Notes under the pieces: generated by a model
What the model was told of the DNA's origin: nothing
Seen by the model: the letters and a program-made list of their open reading frames with translations, nothing else
The model's database searches: none
Shown: positions 34,124 to 44,907 of the stretch, piece after piece
Layout: every line of letters begins with the position of its first letter
Numbering within the stretch: the stretch's first letter is position 1
Made by a program: the position numbers and the translations under genes
Assembly: GCF_000712035.1 (NCBI RefSeq)
Contig: NZ_KL544008.1
Span: 156,544 to 220,543, forward strand
Length of the DNA: 64,000 bases
DNA from: Salinicoccus luteus DSM 17002
GTDB lineage: Bacteria; Bacillota; Bacilli; Staphylococcales; Salinicoccaceae
Reading direction: 5' to 3'

Positions 34124-36058
34124 ATGCCATTGAATGTGGCCCAGAAACTGATTCAGGACCACCTCGTTTCAGGGGAAATGATACCCGGGGAAGAAATCGG
34201 TCTGAAGATCGATCAGACGTTGACGCAGGACGCGACAGGCACGATGGTGATGCTTGAACTGGAAGCGATGGGGATAGACAAGGTGAAGACGGAAGTGTCC
34301 GCACAGTATGTCGACCACAACCTGATACAGGATGATCACCGGAACCCCGATGATCACCTTTTCCTCAGGAGTGCGGCACAGAAATTCGGTGTACACTACA
34401 GCATGCCGGGCAACGGGGTCAGCCACCCCGTGCATATGCAGGAGCTGTCGATACCCGGCAAGACGCTGCTCGGCTCGGACAGCCATACATGTGCGAACGG
34501 GTGTATGGGAATGCTTGCGATGGGTGCGGGCGGCATCGACGTGACGATGGCCATGGCTGGGGAGCCGTATTATATCCATATGCCCCGCGTCATGGGTGTA
34601 AAGCTCACCGGGAAGATGCCCGACTGGGTGAGTGCGAAAGATGTGATCCTCGAGATGCTGCGCCGCCATACTGTGAAGGGGGGCGTCGGCAGAATCATCG
34701 AGTATTACGGTCCTGGCCTGGATGACCTCTCTGCGATGGACCGGCACGTTATCGCCAACATGGGGGCTGAACTGGGTGCCACGACATCCGTGTTTCCTTC
34801 AGATGAGGAAGTGAAGCGCTTCATGGAGACGCAGGGACGTGCAGATGAGTGGGTTGAACTGAAGGCGGACGAGGGAGCGGAATATGACGACCATGACGAA
34901 ATCAATCTGTCTGAACTGGTGCCGCTGATTGCGAAGCCGACGAGCCCGGATAATGTCGTGCCGGTCGAGGAGATTGCAGGGGAGGAGATCTACCAGTCAT
35001 ACATCGGATCTTCCGCAAACCCGGGTTATCGGGACTTTGCGGTCGCAGCAGAAATCGTCAAAGGCAAACAGATCGCCAACGGCATCTCATTCGACATCAA
35101 CCCGACATCACGCCTGCTGCTCCAGCAGCTGGTGGAGAATAAACATATCGCCAGCCTGCTTTCCTCGGGTGCACGGCTGCACCAGGCAGGCTGCAACGGC
35201 TGCATCGGCATGGGACAGGCACCGGCAACCGACCAGAACAGTCTCAGGACCACACCGCGGAACTTCCCGGGACGCTCCGGGACAAAAGAGGACAAGGTCT
35301 TCCTGTGCAGTCCAGAAATTGCTGCCGCCTCGGCACTGACGGGTGTCATCACTGATCCGCGGACACTGGATATGGATTATCCGGAAATACCGGAAGCTGC
35401 GGCCATCAAGACGAATGAAATGCTCGAAGCCCCACCGGAAGACACCAGCAGCGTCGAAATCGTGAAAGGGCCGAACGTCTCGGCCATTCCGGATTTCGAT
35501 CCAATCGAGGATAACTTCGATATGCCGGTACTGCTCAAGATGGCGGACAACATCTCGACGGATGAAATACTCGCCGGCGGCTCACGGGTCCTGCCGTTCC
35601 GCAGTAACATTCCGAAGATCAGTACTTTCGTTTTTGAAGGCATCGATGAAAACTATACGGAACGGGCGGAAGGGAAGCGTGATGCAGGCGGTCACATGGT
35701 TGTGGCCGGCAACAACTACGGCCAAGGTTCCAGCCGTGAACACGCAGCCCTGGCCCCACGCTATCTCGGCCTGAAGGTTGTGCTGGTCAAGGACTTCGCC
35801 AGGATCCACCTGCAGAACCTGATCAACTTCGGCATTCTGCCGCTGACATTTGAAAATCCGGCAGATCATGAGAAGATCGACGAGGGAGATGTCATCGAGT
35901 TCAGGAATGTCCATCAGGCCATCCAGGAAGGCAACACATTCACCATCCGGCTGAAGGATTCCGGAGAGGAAATCACCGTCAGACACAGCATGACGAAGCG
36001 CCACCTCGAGCTTATGCTCGCCGGCGGCATCATCAACTGGGCGAAACAGAGGCAGTAA
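34124..36058 (+). CDS. Aconitate hydratase family protein (short, Aquifex-type)
   Basis: A 644-aa aconitase-superfamily enzyme. SDSHTCANGCMG near residue 123 and a second region GARLHQAGCNGCIGMG near residue 350 carry the [4Fe-4S] cysteines. The swivel domain contains ADNISTDEILAGG and NNYGQGSSREHAALAPRYLG near residue 530. It is much shorter than the ~900-aa AcnA usual in staphylococci and corresponds to the LeuC-LeuD-like fused type. It isomerises citrate to isocitrate or acts on a related substrate. ATG 34124 follows AAGGGGGACGAGAAC. The palindrome ACTGAATATTCAGT in the upstream 161-bp gap may be an operator. Confidence 0.88.
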   Translation: MPLNVAQKLIQDHLVSGEMIPGEEIGLKIDQTLTQDATGTMVMLELEAMGIDKVKTEVSAQYVDHNLIQDDHRNPDDHLFLRSAAQKFGVHYSMPGNGVSHPVHMQELSIPGKTLLGSDSHTCANGCMGMLAMGAGGIDVTMAMAGEPYYIHMPRVMGVKLTGKMPDWVSAKDVILEMLRRHTVKGGVGRIIEYYGPGLDDLSAMDRHVIANMGAELGATTSVFPSDEEVKRFMETQGRADEWVELKADEGAEYDDHDEINLSELVPLIAKPTSPDNVVPVEEIAGEEIYQSYIGSSANPGYRDFAVAAEIVKGKQIANGISFDINPTSRLLLQQLVENKHIASLLSSGARLHQAGCNGCIGMGQAPATDQNSLRTTPRNFPGRSGTKEDKVFLCSPEIAAASALTGVITDPRTLDMDYPEIPEAAAIKTNEMLEAPPEDTSSVEIVKGPNVSAIPDFDPIEDNFDMPVLLKMADNISTDEILAGGSRVLPFRSNIPKISTFVFEGIDENYTERAEGKRDAGGHMVVAGNNYGQGSSREHAALAPRYLGLKVVLVKDFARIHLQNLINFGILPLTFENPADHEKIDEGDVIEFRNVHQAIQEGNTFTIRLKDSGEEITVRHSMTKRHLELMLAGGIINWAKQRQ

Positions 36059-36081
36059 AGACGGACAGAGGCAATAATTGA

Positions 36082-36110
36082 AAGGCTCTTCTATGGAGCC
36101 TTTTTATTTT
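36082..36110 (+). terminator. Terminator after aconitase gene
   Basis: AAGGCTC (36082-36088) pairs with GAGCCTT (36096-36102), followed by a T-rich run. Confidence 0.8.
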
Positions 36111-36160
36111 GGGTCTATACTTCTGATATAATCCATATATATGAAAGTGGGGGATACATA

Positions 36161-37096
36161 ATGAAGAAAGTGATAATGGATGTCGACACGGGCGTCGATG
36201 ATGCATTGGCCATCCTGTATGGCCTGGAAAGCGGACAGCTAGATATGCTGGGCATTACGACGGTGAACGGCAATGTACCGCTCGAGATGGTGAACGCAAA
36301 TACACTGAAGGTACTGTCTCTGGCCGGCAGGGAAGATGTGCCTGTTCACCCAGGTGCGGATCGACCACTGTTGAGGGCGTCGGAGCATGTCCACCATATC
36401 CATGGAGACGACGGCATCGGCAATGCACTGGACGATTTCGTATATAGTAATCGATGTGAGGAACAGTTCGCAGCGGACTTCATCATTGAACAGGCGAAAA
36501 ATCATCCGGGAGAAATCACGCTCATCGCCGTCGGCCCATTGACCAACCTGGCACTGGCATTCAGGAAGGAACCGAACCTCTCTGAATGGCTCGATGAAGT
36601 GGTCATCATGGGCGGACTGGTGTCTGAGATGGGCAGAGGGAACAAGCTGCCGAACTCCGAGTTCAACATCTTCACGGATGCGGAGGCGGCGCGCATCGTC
36701 TTCCACAGCGGCACGGAGACCACGCTTGTGAGTCTGGATGTGACGAAGCAGACACTGCTTTCAAACTCAGACATCGATACGCTTGAAGGCGGGAAGTACC
36801 ACGACTTCGTTAGACAGTCGACGGAAGTCTACCGTGCCTTCAGCAAGGAGCGGTTCAACCTCGACGGCTGTGCACTGCATGACCCGCTGACGGTCGGATA
36901 TGTCCTGAACCGTGACTTCCTGAGGACGGAGAAGCATTATGTCGATGTGGAGACGATCAGTTCACTCGGCTATGGCCAGACCATCTGCGACTTCAGCAAT
37001 CTGTGGGACAGGCCACCTAACGTCAATATATGCACCGATGTGGACGGAGAAGGGTTCGTCTCGCATTTTCTGGAGACGCTTGGCAAGGAAGGATGA
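36161..37096 (+). CDS. Nucleoside hydrolase (IunH family)
   Basis: A 311-aa inosine/uridine-preferring nucleoside hydrolase. The N-terminal DVDTGVDDALAIL has the calcium-binding aspartates, TTVNGNVPLEMVNANTLKVL follows, LTLIAVGPLTNLALAF-like text appears near residue 125 and VIMGG near 148, and HDPLTVGYVL near 240 gives the last ligand. It releases ribose from purine or pyrimidine nucleosides in the cytosol for salvage. It stands as a single gene between two terminated units, with a short ATGAAAGTGGGGGATAC ribosome-site region. Confidence 0.92.
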   Translation: MKKVIMDVDTGVDDALAILYGLESGQLDMLGITTVNGNVPLEMVNANTLKVLSLAGREDVPVHPGADRPLLRASEHVHHIHGDDGIGNALDDFVYSNRCEEQFAADFIIEQAKNHPGEITLIAVGPLTNLALAFRKEPNLSEWLDEVVIMGGLVSEMGRGNKLPNSEFNIFTDAEAARIVFHSGTETTLVSLDVTKQTLLSNSDIDTLEGGKYHDFVRQSTEVYRAFSKERFNLDGCALHDPLTVGYVLNRDFLRTEKHYVDVETISSLGYGQTICDFSNLWDRPPNVNICTDVDGEGFVSHFLETLGKEG

Positions 37097-37274
37097 TCTG
37101 CCTGGTAGAAGTGTTTCAAAATTACAATCTCATACAGCATCCTATCTCCCACTGTACGACTGGTTTATCGGATCATGATTGTATTTTGTAGCAATATAAT
37201 TTAGAATGGTAAATATAAGGCAATGATTCAAATTCACTTGCCCGAAAGATCCATCAATTGAATAGAAAACGAAA

Positions 37275-37424
37275 TCACTGGAAGTGCCTTTGTTAAAGGC
37301 TGAGATCAAAGTAGCAACTTTGGGATTCCTTGAACCTGATCCAGTTCATACTGGCGTAGGAAAGTGACGTTATTTAAAGAAACCTGATGCGTTATTTTTC
37401 TACAAGAAAAATAACGCTTTTTTA
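37275..37424 (+). promoter_or_regulatory. TPP riboswitch with terminator expression platform
   Basis: The THI-box core is intact: AAAGGCTGAGAT (37305 region), TTGAACCTGATCCAGTTCATACTGGCGTAGGAAAGTG up to 37366, closed by CACT/AGTG. Downstream, GCGTTATTTTTC (37389-37400) and GAAAAATAACGC (37406-37417) form a perfect terminator with T6. CGTTATTT at 37368-37375 can pair instead with AAATAACG inside the terminator's 3' arm, giving the antiterminator. With TPP bound, transcription of the thiazole operon should stop. Confidence 0.95.
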
Positions 37425-37425
37425 T

Positions 37426-38025
37426 TTGGGGTGTAAAAATATCTTTATCGCAATTACACATTACAAAGAGCTGAATGTTGAAGATCTGGAGCACTTCATA
37501 GACATAGAACCTGTCATAGACCGCCTGCTCCTGAGGACGCCCATGGATTCTGTCGAGCTGGAGCTATTCCTCAATATCCTGATGAATAAGGGGTTTCCAA
37601 AGGACAAGCTGATCATCCATAGTGATGTACGGCTGCTGGAATCCCTTCGTCTGAATGCCATCCATTTCAAGGAAAATAATCCGATGGCATATGCCTATAA
37701 AGCCAGACATCCGGAGACTACTGTAAGCATGTCGACCCATTCCATGAAAAGCATCAGTGAGGCCAGGGAGAATGGTCTGGATCATGTCTTCTTTGGCCAT
37801 GTTTTTGAAAGCGCTTCTAAAAAAGGGGTGCCACCAAGATCCTTGGATGAAATGGAGCGGGCTGCAGAAATGAACATTCCGGTCATGGCCATCGGCGGAA
37901 TCAATCAGCATACGATAGGCGAGCTGCCCGATGGGTTCAGCGGCATATGTGCCATTTCATTATTCATGGATCACAATCTCGAAGAAATCAGAGCAGTGAG
38001 AAGGGCGTGGTATGAGAATGTATGA
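37426..38025 (+). CDS. tenI: Thiazole tautomerase TenI / ThiE-like protein
   Basis: About 195-200 aa, TIM-barrel TenI/ThiE family: FIAITHYKEL start, KLIIHSDVRLLES, VSMSTHSMKSISEARENGLDHVFFGHVFES near residue 110, VPPRSLDEMERAAEMNIPVMAIGGI near 150. TenI aromatises the thiazole product of ThiG. The start codon is uncertain. The ATG at 37387 lies in the terminator stem of the riboswitch, TTG 37426 has no ribosome site, and the strong GGGGTG at 37428-37433 is spaced 7 nt from ATC at 37441, exactly where TenI homologues begin. TTG is listed here; an ATC start is possible. First gene of the TPP-controlled operon. Confidence 0.82.
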   Translation: MGCKNIFIAITHYKELNVEDLEHFIDIEPVIDRLLLRTPMDSVELELFLNILMNKGFPKDKLIIHSDVRLLESLRLNAIHFKENNPMAYAYKARHPETTVSMSTHSMKSISEARENGLDHVFFGHVFESASKKGVPPRSLDEMERAAEMNIPVMAIGGINQHTIGELPDGFSGICAISLFMDHNLEEIRAVRRAWYENV

Positions 38026-39130
38026 TGTTGCAGTTGTAGGATCTGGTGTCATCGGCATGTCCATAGCGAAAGCACTTGATGGATATGGCCTGAAAATAGC
38101 GGTAGTAGACCGTGATGAGCCAGGCAAGCATGCTTCATATAAAGCCGGTGGCATGCTCGGTGCACAGAACGAATTCAATGAAGACGGGGCGCTTTTCAGA
38201 TTGGCCCTTGCATCGAGAAACAGATTTGAGGCTCTGAGCAGGGCTTTCCTGGAAGAACATGATCTGGATATCGAATTCAGACAGGGGGGACTGATCAAGA
38301 TGGCGGCAGATGACGACGGGATTCCTGATCTCGAATCCCAGTATCAATTTTTGAACAGCCATGATTCGCGGGTCCAGAAACTGACCGGACCGGCACTCGA
38401 TAGTTTGACACAGGGATCGATCGTATACCGCAATCTGTCCATCCATATTCCAGGCGATGGACAGGTTAATGCATGGAAATATACCAGGGCGCTGCTTGCC
38501 TCAGTCGTCACAAAAGGAATCAAGCGCTTCTCCAGGACCGAAGTCCATCAGATATCGAAAAGATTCGGTTCCTACACGCTGATGACTTCAGCCGGTGATA
38601 TCCATGCGGATAAAGTGATAGTCGCCGGAGGCGCATGGAGTGGGAAGCTGTTGGAAGGTTATGGTATATCCTCCATGATTTCAGGTGTGAAAGGGGAGGT
38701 ACTGCTTGTTGAACATGAGGGACTGAACCTCGACCAGACAGTATTCATGACCAATGGATGCTACATCGTCCCCAAAAATAAAGACCGATTTCTGATCGGA
38801 GCGACAAGCTACTTCGATGATTTTTCAGTGGGCGTATCAGATGTCGGGACAGAATGGCTGAAAACGCAGGCCACAGCGACCATACCGGCCCTTGCTGAAA
38901 GCCGCCTGTTGAAAAAATGGTCTGGTGTACGTCCATATACGGTTCGCGAGCAGCCGATCATGGACGAACTGGACAATGGACTCTTTGTCATCACCGGACA
39001 CTATCGAAATGGTATTCTGCTGTCACCACTCATTGGAGACCTCGTTGCGGATTGGATCGTCAAAAATCAGAGGCCCGAACTGCTGAGGCCATTTCAAGTC
39101 ACCAGAGGAGGTGTGGGTAATGGAATGTAG
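38012..39130 (+). CDS. thiO: Glycine oxidase ThiO
   Basis: A 372-aa FAD-dependent oxidase of the DAO family. DVAVVGSGVIGMSIAKALDGYGLKIAVVD near the N-terminus is the dinucleotide-binding motif, SYKAGGMLGAQNE follows, and VRPYTVREQPIMDELDNGLFVITGHYRNGILLSP near residue 310-340 is the conserved C-terminal FAD region with the substrate-binding Arg and Tyr. It oxidises glycine to iminoglycine for thiazole synthesis. Start overlaps the tenI stop by 14 bp; the end overlaps thiS by 11 bp. Confidence 0.92.
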   Translation: MRMYDVAVVGSGVIGMSIAKALDGYGLKIAVVDRDEPGKHASYKAGGMLGAQNEFNEDGALFRLALASRNRFEALSRAFLEEHDLDIEFRQGGLIKMAADDDGIPDLESQYQFLNSHDSRVQKLTGPALDSLTQGSIVYRNLSIHIPGDGQVNAWKYTRALLASVVTKGIKRFSRTEVHQISKRFGSYTLMTSAGDIHADKVIVAGGAWSGKLLEGYGISSMISGVKGEVLLVEHEGLNLDQTVFMTNGCYIVPKNKDRFLIGATSYFDDFSVGVSDVGTEWLKTQATATIPALAESRLLKKWSGVRPYTVREQPIMDELDNGLFVITGHYRNGILLSPLIGDLVADWIVKNQRPELLRPFQVTRGGVGNGM

Positions 39131-39320
39131 AATCAATGGAGATTCATTTGCGTTCGAGTATGAAATGAGTATCCATGAAGTTTTGGAATCGCTTGAACTG
39201 GATCATGACCGAATCATTGTCGAGCACAATAATGTGCTCATAAAAAAGAAGGATTTCAAGGAGTACATCGTAAAAGAAGCAGATAGGCTGGAACTATTAG
39301 AATTTGTAGGAGGCGGTTGA
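39120..39320 (+). CDS. thiS: Sulfur carrier protein ThiS
   Basis: A 66-aa ubiquitin-fold protein beginning [11 protein letters not shown] and ending EFVGGG, the Gly-Gly tail that is adenylated by ThiF and thiocarboxylated. ATG 39120 follows GAGGAGGTGTGGGTA. It carries sulfur to ThiG. Confidence 0.93.
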   Translation: MECRINGDSFAFEYEMSIHEVLESLELDHDRIIVEHNNVLIKKKDFKEYIVKEADRLELLEFVGGG

Positions 39321-39322
39321 TT

Positions 39323-40090
39323 TTGTTTAAGATAGGACCTTTTGAATTGGAATCAAGATTACTATTGGGCACTGGCAAGTTTGAAAATGAGGAGATACAA
39401 TCCGGTGCGATAGCCGAATCAGGAACGGAAGTACTTACTTTTGCCGTCAGACGCATGAATCTGTATGACAAGAACCTTCCGAACCCTCTGGCGAACGTGG
39501 ATTTGAATGATTTCATCACTTTTCCCAATACAGCTGGGGCAAAAACGGCTGAAGAAGCTGTAAGAATTGCCGAAATCGCAAGCCATGCCGGTGTATGTGA
39601 CATGATCAAAGTCGAAGTGATTGGAGATGACAAGACCCTGCTCCCCGACCCTCTCGGCACGTACGAAGCATGCAGGGTACTACTGAAAAAAGGCTATGTC
39701 GTGTGTCCCTATACTTCAGATGATGTAGTGCTGGCCAGAAAGCTGGAGGAGCTCGGTGTCCATGCCATCATGCCCCTCGCTTCCCCTATAGGGACTGGCC
39801 GCGGTATCAGCAATCCCCTCAATATGAGATATATTGTTGAACAGGCAAATGTTCCTGTCATCGTGGATGCGGGAATCGGCTCGCCGAAAGATGCATGCCA
39901 CGCGATGGAACTCGGCGCAGATGCAGTACTGCTGAATACAGCGATTTCTGCTGCGAAAGATCCGGTGAAGATGGCACGTGCGATGAAATTGGGGATAGAA
40001 GCCGGAAGGCTGAGTTATGAAGCTGGCAGGATTCCAGTGAAGTATACTGCACAAGCATCCAGTCCCGCCGACGGGCTTGGATTTCTATGA
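39323..40090 (+). CDS. thiG: Thiazole synthase ThiG
   Basis: A 255-aa TIM-barrel enzyme: [49 protein letters not shown] with the Schiff-base lysine near residue 97, [19 protein letters not shown], and [33 protein letters not shown]. It condenses deoxyxylulose-5-phosphate, iminoglycine and ThiS-thiocarboxylate to the thiazole. Two TTG starts are possible (39317 and 39323); 39323 is chosen because AGGAGG (39308-39313) is then 9 nt away, whereas 39317 is only 3 nt away. Confidence 0.94.
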   Translation: MFKIGPFELESRLLLGTGKFENEEIQSGAIAESGTEVLTFAVRRMNLYDKNLPNPLANVDLNDFITFPNTAGAKTAEEAVRIAEIASHAGVCDMIKVEVIGDDKTLLPDPLGTYEACRVLLKKGYVVCPYTSDDVVLARKLEELGVHAIMPLASPIGTGRGISNPLNMRYIVEQANVPVIVDAGIGSPKDACHAMELGADAVLLNTAISAAKDPVKMARAMKLGIEAGRLSYEAGRIPVKYTAQASSPADGLGFL

Positions 40091-41088
40091 TGGAACGCTA
40101 CAATAGACAGGCAAGGTTCGCCCCCTTCGGGGCAGAGGGCCAGCATCAGCTGATGAAAACACGGATAATGATTATGGGAGGTGGCGCATTAGGCAGCCAT
40201 CTGGCAGAACAGCTTGCCCGTATGGGAGTGGGTCATCTGACGGTCATCGACATGGATGTCGTGGAGCTGTCCAATTTGCATAGACAGGCGCTCTATGATG
40301 AACATGATGCCGAATCCATGTCTCCGAAGGTCGAAGTACTGAAAAAGAAGATTGGCCGGATCAACCGGCATGTCGGATTTGATGCTCTGCATGTCGAAAT
40401 GACCCCGCGTAACATTGAGGAAATATTGGATATGTATCAGCCGGATATCGTATTGGATGGCATGGACAACTTTGAGATGCGATTTCTGATCAACGAAGCA
40501 TGTCATAAGCTGGGCATCCCGTGGGTTTATGGTGCAGCGGTAGGAAGCAAGGGTACAGTATATGCCATGGACTACACTGGGCCTTGTTTGAAATGCATGC
40601 TCGATATCATTCCCGATACAGGGGAAAGCTGTGCAATCAACGGGGTGCTTCCACCTGCCATACATCAGGTCATAAGCTATGAAATCGGCGAAGTGATCCG
40701 GCATGTCTCAGGGGAAGGGTTCTCTAAAAAACTCATATCTTTCGATATTTTTACAATGAAGAACCAGACTATGGACATCGATGGCTTGAAAGATGGGAGC
40801 TGTCCAGTCTGCGACAGAAGTGAATATGAATTGCTGAATAAAAAGGAAAGCGGTCCTATTGAGGCATTGTGTGGAGGAACATACATGTTCAGGTTGAAAA
40901 GGGCGGCATTCGACAGTGCAGAACATCTGCCTGGCAACATCAAGAAGGAAACTCCCTTTGTAAAGCTTATCAGTTATAAAGGTATAGAAATGACCGTATT
41001 TCAGGATGGTCGGATGAACGTGTATGGCATCCCATCAGATGACTTGGCCTACGATTTTTATAGGACACTTTTAAAGTCTATCAGATGA
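40087..41088 (+). CDS. thiF: ThiF/MoeB-family E1-like adenylyltransferase
   Basis: A 333-aa E1-like enzyme. [19 protein letters not shown] start, [37 protein letters not shown] near residue 32 is the ATP-binding Rossmann and Arg-finger region, and [30 protein letters not shown] follows. A zinc pair CLKC and CPVC (near residues 175 and 247) is complete. It adenylates the ThiS C-terminus. ATG 40087 overlaps the thiG stop. Last gene of the operon. MoeB function is the alternative but context supports ThiF. Confidence 0.92.
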   Translation: MMERYNRQARFAPFGAEGQHQLMKTRIMIMGGGALGSHLAEQLARMGVGHLTVIDMDVVELSNLHRQALYDEHDAESMSPKVEVLKKKIGRINRHVGFDALHVEMTPRNIEEILDMYQPDIVLDGMDNFEMRFLINEACHKLGIPWVYGAAVGSKGTVYAMDYTGPCLKCMLDIIPDTGESCAINGVLPPAIHQVISYEIGEVIRHVSGEGFSKKLISFDIFTMKNQTMDIDGLKDGSCPVCDRSEYELLNKKESGPIEALCGGTYMFRLKRAAFDSAEHLPGNIKKETPFVKLISYKGIEMTVFQDGRMNVYGIPSDDLAYDFYRTLLKSIR

Positions 41089-41169
41089 CCATTCCTGTCA
41101 GGAGCATTCGATATTGGGGAATTCATGAGGGTGGACGACCTTCATGATATGTTTAAAAAATTCCATTTA

Positions 41170-41195
41170 AAAAAGGATGCACCTCCTTTTTAAAT
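41170..41195 (+). terminator. Terminator after thiF
   Basis: AAAAAGGA (41170-41177) and TCCTTTTT (41184-41191) form an A/T-rich stem with a 6-nt loop and T-run. Confidence 0.6.
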
Positions 41196-41201
41196 TGTCT
41201 A

Positions 41202-41253
41202 TAAAAAAAGCGACCCTCCTCAGCTTCCATTCACATGGGATGCCGGGGAGGGT
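41202..41253 (-). terminator. Terminator after the gntR-type gene (minus strand)
   Basis: On the minus strand ACCCTCC (41253-41247) pairs with GGAGGGT (41219-41213), followed by CGCTTTTTTT. Confidence 0.75.
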
Positions 41254-41261
41254 GTTCTGTC

Positions 41262-41969
41262 TTATGAAAGACTGTTGATCTGCAGATAAAACTGGGCTTC
41301 CTGATAATTGTATACAAGCTTTGAATAATCGAACGCTTCACCATTTGGAAGGTGATAGACCGACTCGTAGTACAGGGCGGGGTCTCCGGTTTTCAAGGCC
41401 AGCAGTTCCGCCTCATCTTCATCAAGCTTGCGTATATGGAAGAAGTTATCCGAGAATCCGATCTTCAATCTCAATCCTTCCCTCAGGTAGGTGAATATGG
41501 ACTCGGAGACGATCTGTTCATTCAGGAAGGGGACGACGGATTTCTTATAGTATGATTCCTCAATGCACAGCGGGCGGCCATGGATGAAGCGGAGCCGTTT
41601 CACTTGATAGACCGGCTCTTCTGCTGAAATCGACAGGTTGGCCATGACTTCTTCTGAAGGTGCCACGACTTCCAGTCCGAGGACCTCCGATGTGAGCTGG
41701 AAGTCATCCAGCCCGGATCTGAACCCCTGATTCTCATCGAGGTTGATGTAGCCTTTCCTCCTGTGCCGCCTCACGAAGATGCCGCTTCCCCGCACCTGGT
41801 AGATGATCCCCTTCATCTCGAGCAGCTCAAGTGCCTTTGTGATGGTACTCTTGCTGACTTCATATTTCTTCCTGAGGTCTTCAAGGACAGGAAGCTTGTC
41901 CCCCTGCCGCAATGCATTGTCGATGATGTAGTGTTCCATATCCTCAGCTATCTTCTGGTATTTCAGCAT
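41262..41969 (-). CDS. GntR/HutC-family transcriptional regulator (UTRA domain)
   Basis: A 235-aa regulator. The GntR winged helix is at residues 1-70 (YQKIAEDMEHYIID, DKLPVLEDLRKKYEVSKSTITKALELLEMKGIIYQVRGSGIFV), then a UTRA effector domain with YQVKRLRFIHGRPLCIEESYY near residue 135 and DPALYYESVYHLPNGEAFDYSKLVYN near 195. UTRA regulators of this branch sense sugar phosphates. The start at 41969 follows AGGAGGATGAAAAG; the longer frame lacks a ribosome site. It is divergent from the 6-phospho-beta-glucosidase gene, with a perfect operator palindrome between them. Confidence 0.9.
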   Translation of the reverse strand: MLKYQKIAEDMEHYIIDNALRQGDKLPVLEDLRKKYEVSKSTITKALELLEMKGIIYQVRGSGIFVRRHRRKGYINLDENQGFRSGLDDFQLTSEVLGLEVVAPSEEVMANLSISAEEPVYQVKRLRFIHGRPLCIEESYYKKSVVPFLNEQIVSESIFTYLREGLRLKIGFSDNFFHIRKLDEDEAELLALKTGDPALYYESVYHLPNGEAFDYSKLVYNYQEAQFYLQINSLS

Positions 41970-42070
41970 CTTTTCATCCTCCTGGAGCGTGCCTTCATCC
42001 GGCGTATATTCATCCTGTATTATATCATCCCCGAGCCGCATTTTCCTGATGGAATTAAATTATATACTAC

Positions 42071-42099
42071 TTGATAAATTGTACCGGTACAATTATAAT
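42071..42099 (+). promoter_or_regulatory. Promoter with GntR operator filling the spacer
   Basis: TTGATA (42071-42076), 17-bp spacer, TATAAT (42094-42099). The perfect palindrome AATTGTACCGGTACAATT (42077-42094) occupies the whole spacer, so a bound dimer would exclude RNA polymerase. Likely target of the divergent GntR regulator. Confidence 0.8.
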
Positions 42100-42115
42100 G
42101 AACTCAAACAAATAA

Positions 42116-43585
<1,470 letters not shown>

Positions 43586-43619
43586 GCTTGGGTGATGAAA
43601 AATCAAATATGACCAGAAA

Positions 43620-43657
43620 GAGATGCCATGGGTGTTTAGCCCATGGCATCTCTTTTT
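43620..43657. terminator. Bidirectional terminator between GH1 and acyltransferase genes
   Basis: GAGATGCCATGGG (43620-43632) pairs perfectly with CCCATGGCATCTC (43640-43652), followed by T5. Confidence 0.9.
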
Positions 43658-43671
43658 AGTGGATAACATGA

Positions 43672-44712
43672 TTACCGCTTCAGCATGGCATCTTCCGGAT
43701 AGGCATCGCGCTTTTCCTTGTACAGCTTGTAAAGTGCGTTCTGGCCCGGCTGCTCCACGAAGCGGTAGATGCCGTATGCCATCAGCATGCTGATGCCGAT
43801 CGGCACAAGCATGTAGATTTCATGGATCAGACCGAATGATTCCATCCGGTTGATCATGACATATCCGATATTCTGATGGACCAGATAGACCGGATAGGAG
43901 ATGGTGCCGAAGAAGACGAGCACCTTTGCACTCAGGAACTTCAGATGCCCGGCGAGAATCAGGTGGAACACCCCGATGAAGAGGAGGGTGAAGGCCGCAT
44001 TCTCAATGCTCATGAAGATGATGTCGTAGACCAGTGCCATCGCAATCACCGCATGATAACGGAGACGGTGGCCATGCTGCCATATGGCATAGAACATCAT
44101 GCCGATGATGAACATGTGGCTGAAGCTAGCGATGGAGTATTCGCGGATGATCGCTGTCAGTTCCGTGTCCATCGTACGGTGGAGGACCTGTATCAGTACG
44201 GAAGCCGCGAACCAGCTGAGCACAACACTCATGATGTGCTTCGCCTTGCCGAACATCAGGAGGATGCCCATCAGTACGTAGAATGTGAGTTCAACACGGA
44301 GTGTCCAGTAGACGCCATCCACCCGTCCGATGCCGGTGAAGAAGTCCTGCAGCATGGTCATGTTGATCAGCGCCTCTTTGAAGCCGACCTTGAGGTCATC
44401 CATCGCGGAAGCCGAAACGACCACGAATGTCAGGGCGACGGCGAACATGTACGCCGGATACAGGCGGATGGACCGCTTGATGGCGAAATCGGACGCGGAT
44501 CTCACCTTCATAACTGACATGTAGATGACGAAGCCGCTGATGATGAAGAACAGCTGTACACCGTATTCCCCAAACCAAAAGAAGTCGATATACCCATCCT
44601 TCAAATGGCCAAACCTATCGTCATAGTAGGTGGTGTAGTGGAAGAGGATGACCGCGATTGCCGCGAGTCCCCTCAGTGCATCAATTTCTGTGAAGCGTTT
44701 TTTCTGTGACAT
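43672..44712 (-). CDS. Acyltransferase 3 family membrane protein
   Basis: A 346-aa integral membrane O-acyltransferase with about ten helices. RFTEIDALRGLAAIAVILFHYTTYY at the N-terminus contains the catalytic histidine region, followed by GVQLFFIISGFVIYMS and RSIRLYPAYM. It lacks the C-terminal SGNH esterase domain of OatA, so it is the stand-alone type that acetylates or succinylates surface glycans. It is not in a polysaccharide operon, and its target is unknown. The 195 bp upstream to the DHFR-like gene show no clear element. Confidence 0.88.
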   Translation of the reverse strand: MSQKKRFTEIDALRGLAAIAVILFHYTTYYDDRFGHLKDGYIDFFWFGEYGVQLFFIISGFVIYMSVMKVRSASDFAIKRSIRLYPAYMFAVALTFVVVSASAMDDLKVGFKEALINMTMLQDFFTGIGRVDGVYWTLRVELTFYVLMGILLMFGKAKHIMSVVLSWFAASVLIQVLHRTMDTELTAIIREYSIASFSHMFIIGMMFYAIWQHGHRLRYHAVIAMALVYDIIFMSIENAAFTLLFIGVFHLILAGHLKFLSAKVLVFFGTISYPVYLVHQNIGYVMINRMESFGLIHEIYMLVPIGISMLMAYGIYRFVEQPGQNALYKLYKEKRDAYPEDAMLKR

Positions 44713-44907
44713 GGTTATGCTCTCCCATCAATCTCCAAGTGATGCATGGATTTTTTCAGGTTTTTATTGTCACCCAATATATACCCCGAACCCGGCAGAA
44801 TTCAATTGGAAAGGGTGTTAAGTATCCATTACAAACATGACAGCATCGTTACATCCCGATGACGGGGCGGTGTGGTATGATGGGGGCAAACGGAAAGGGG
44901 AATTGCC

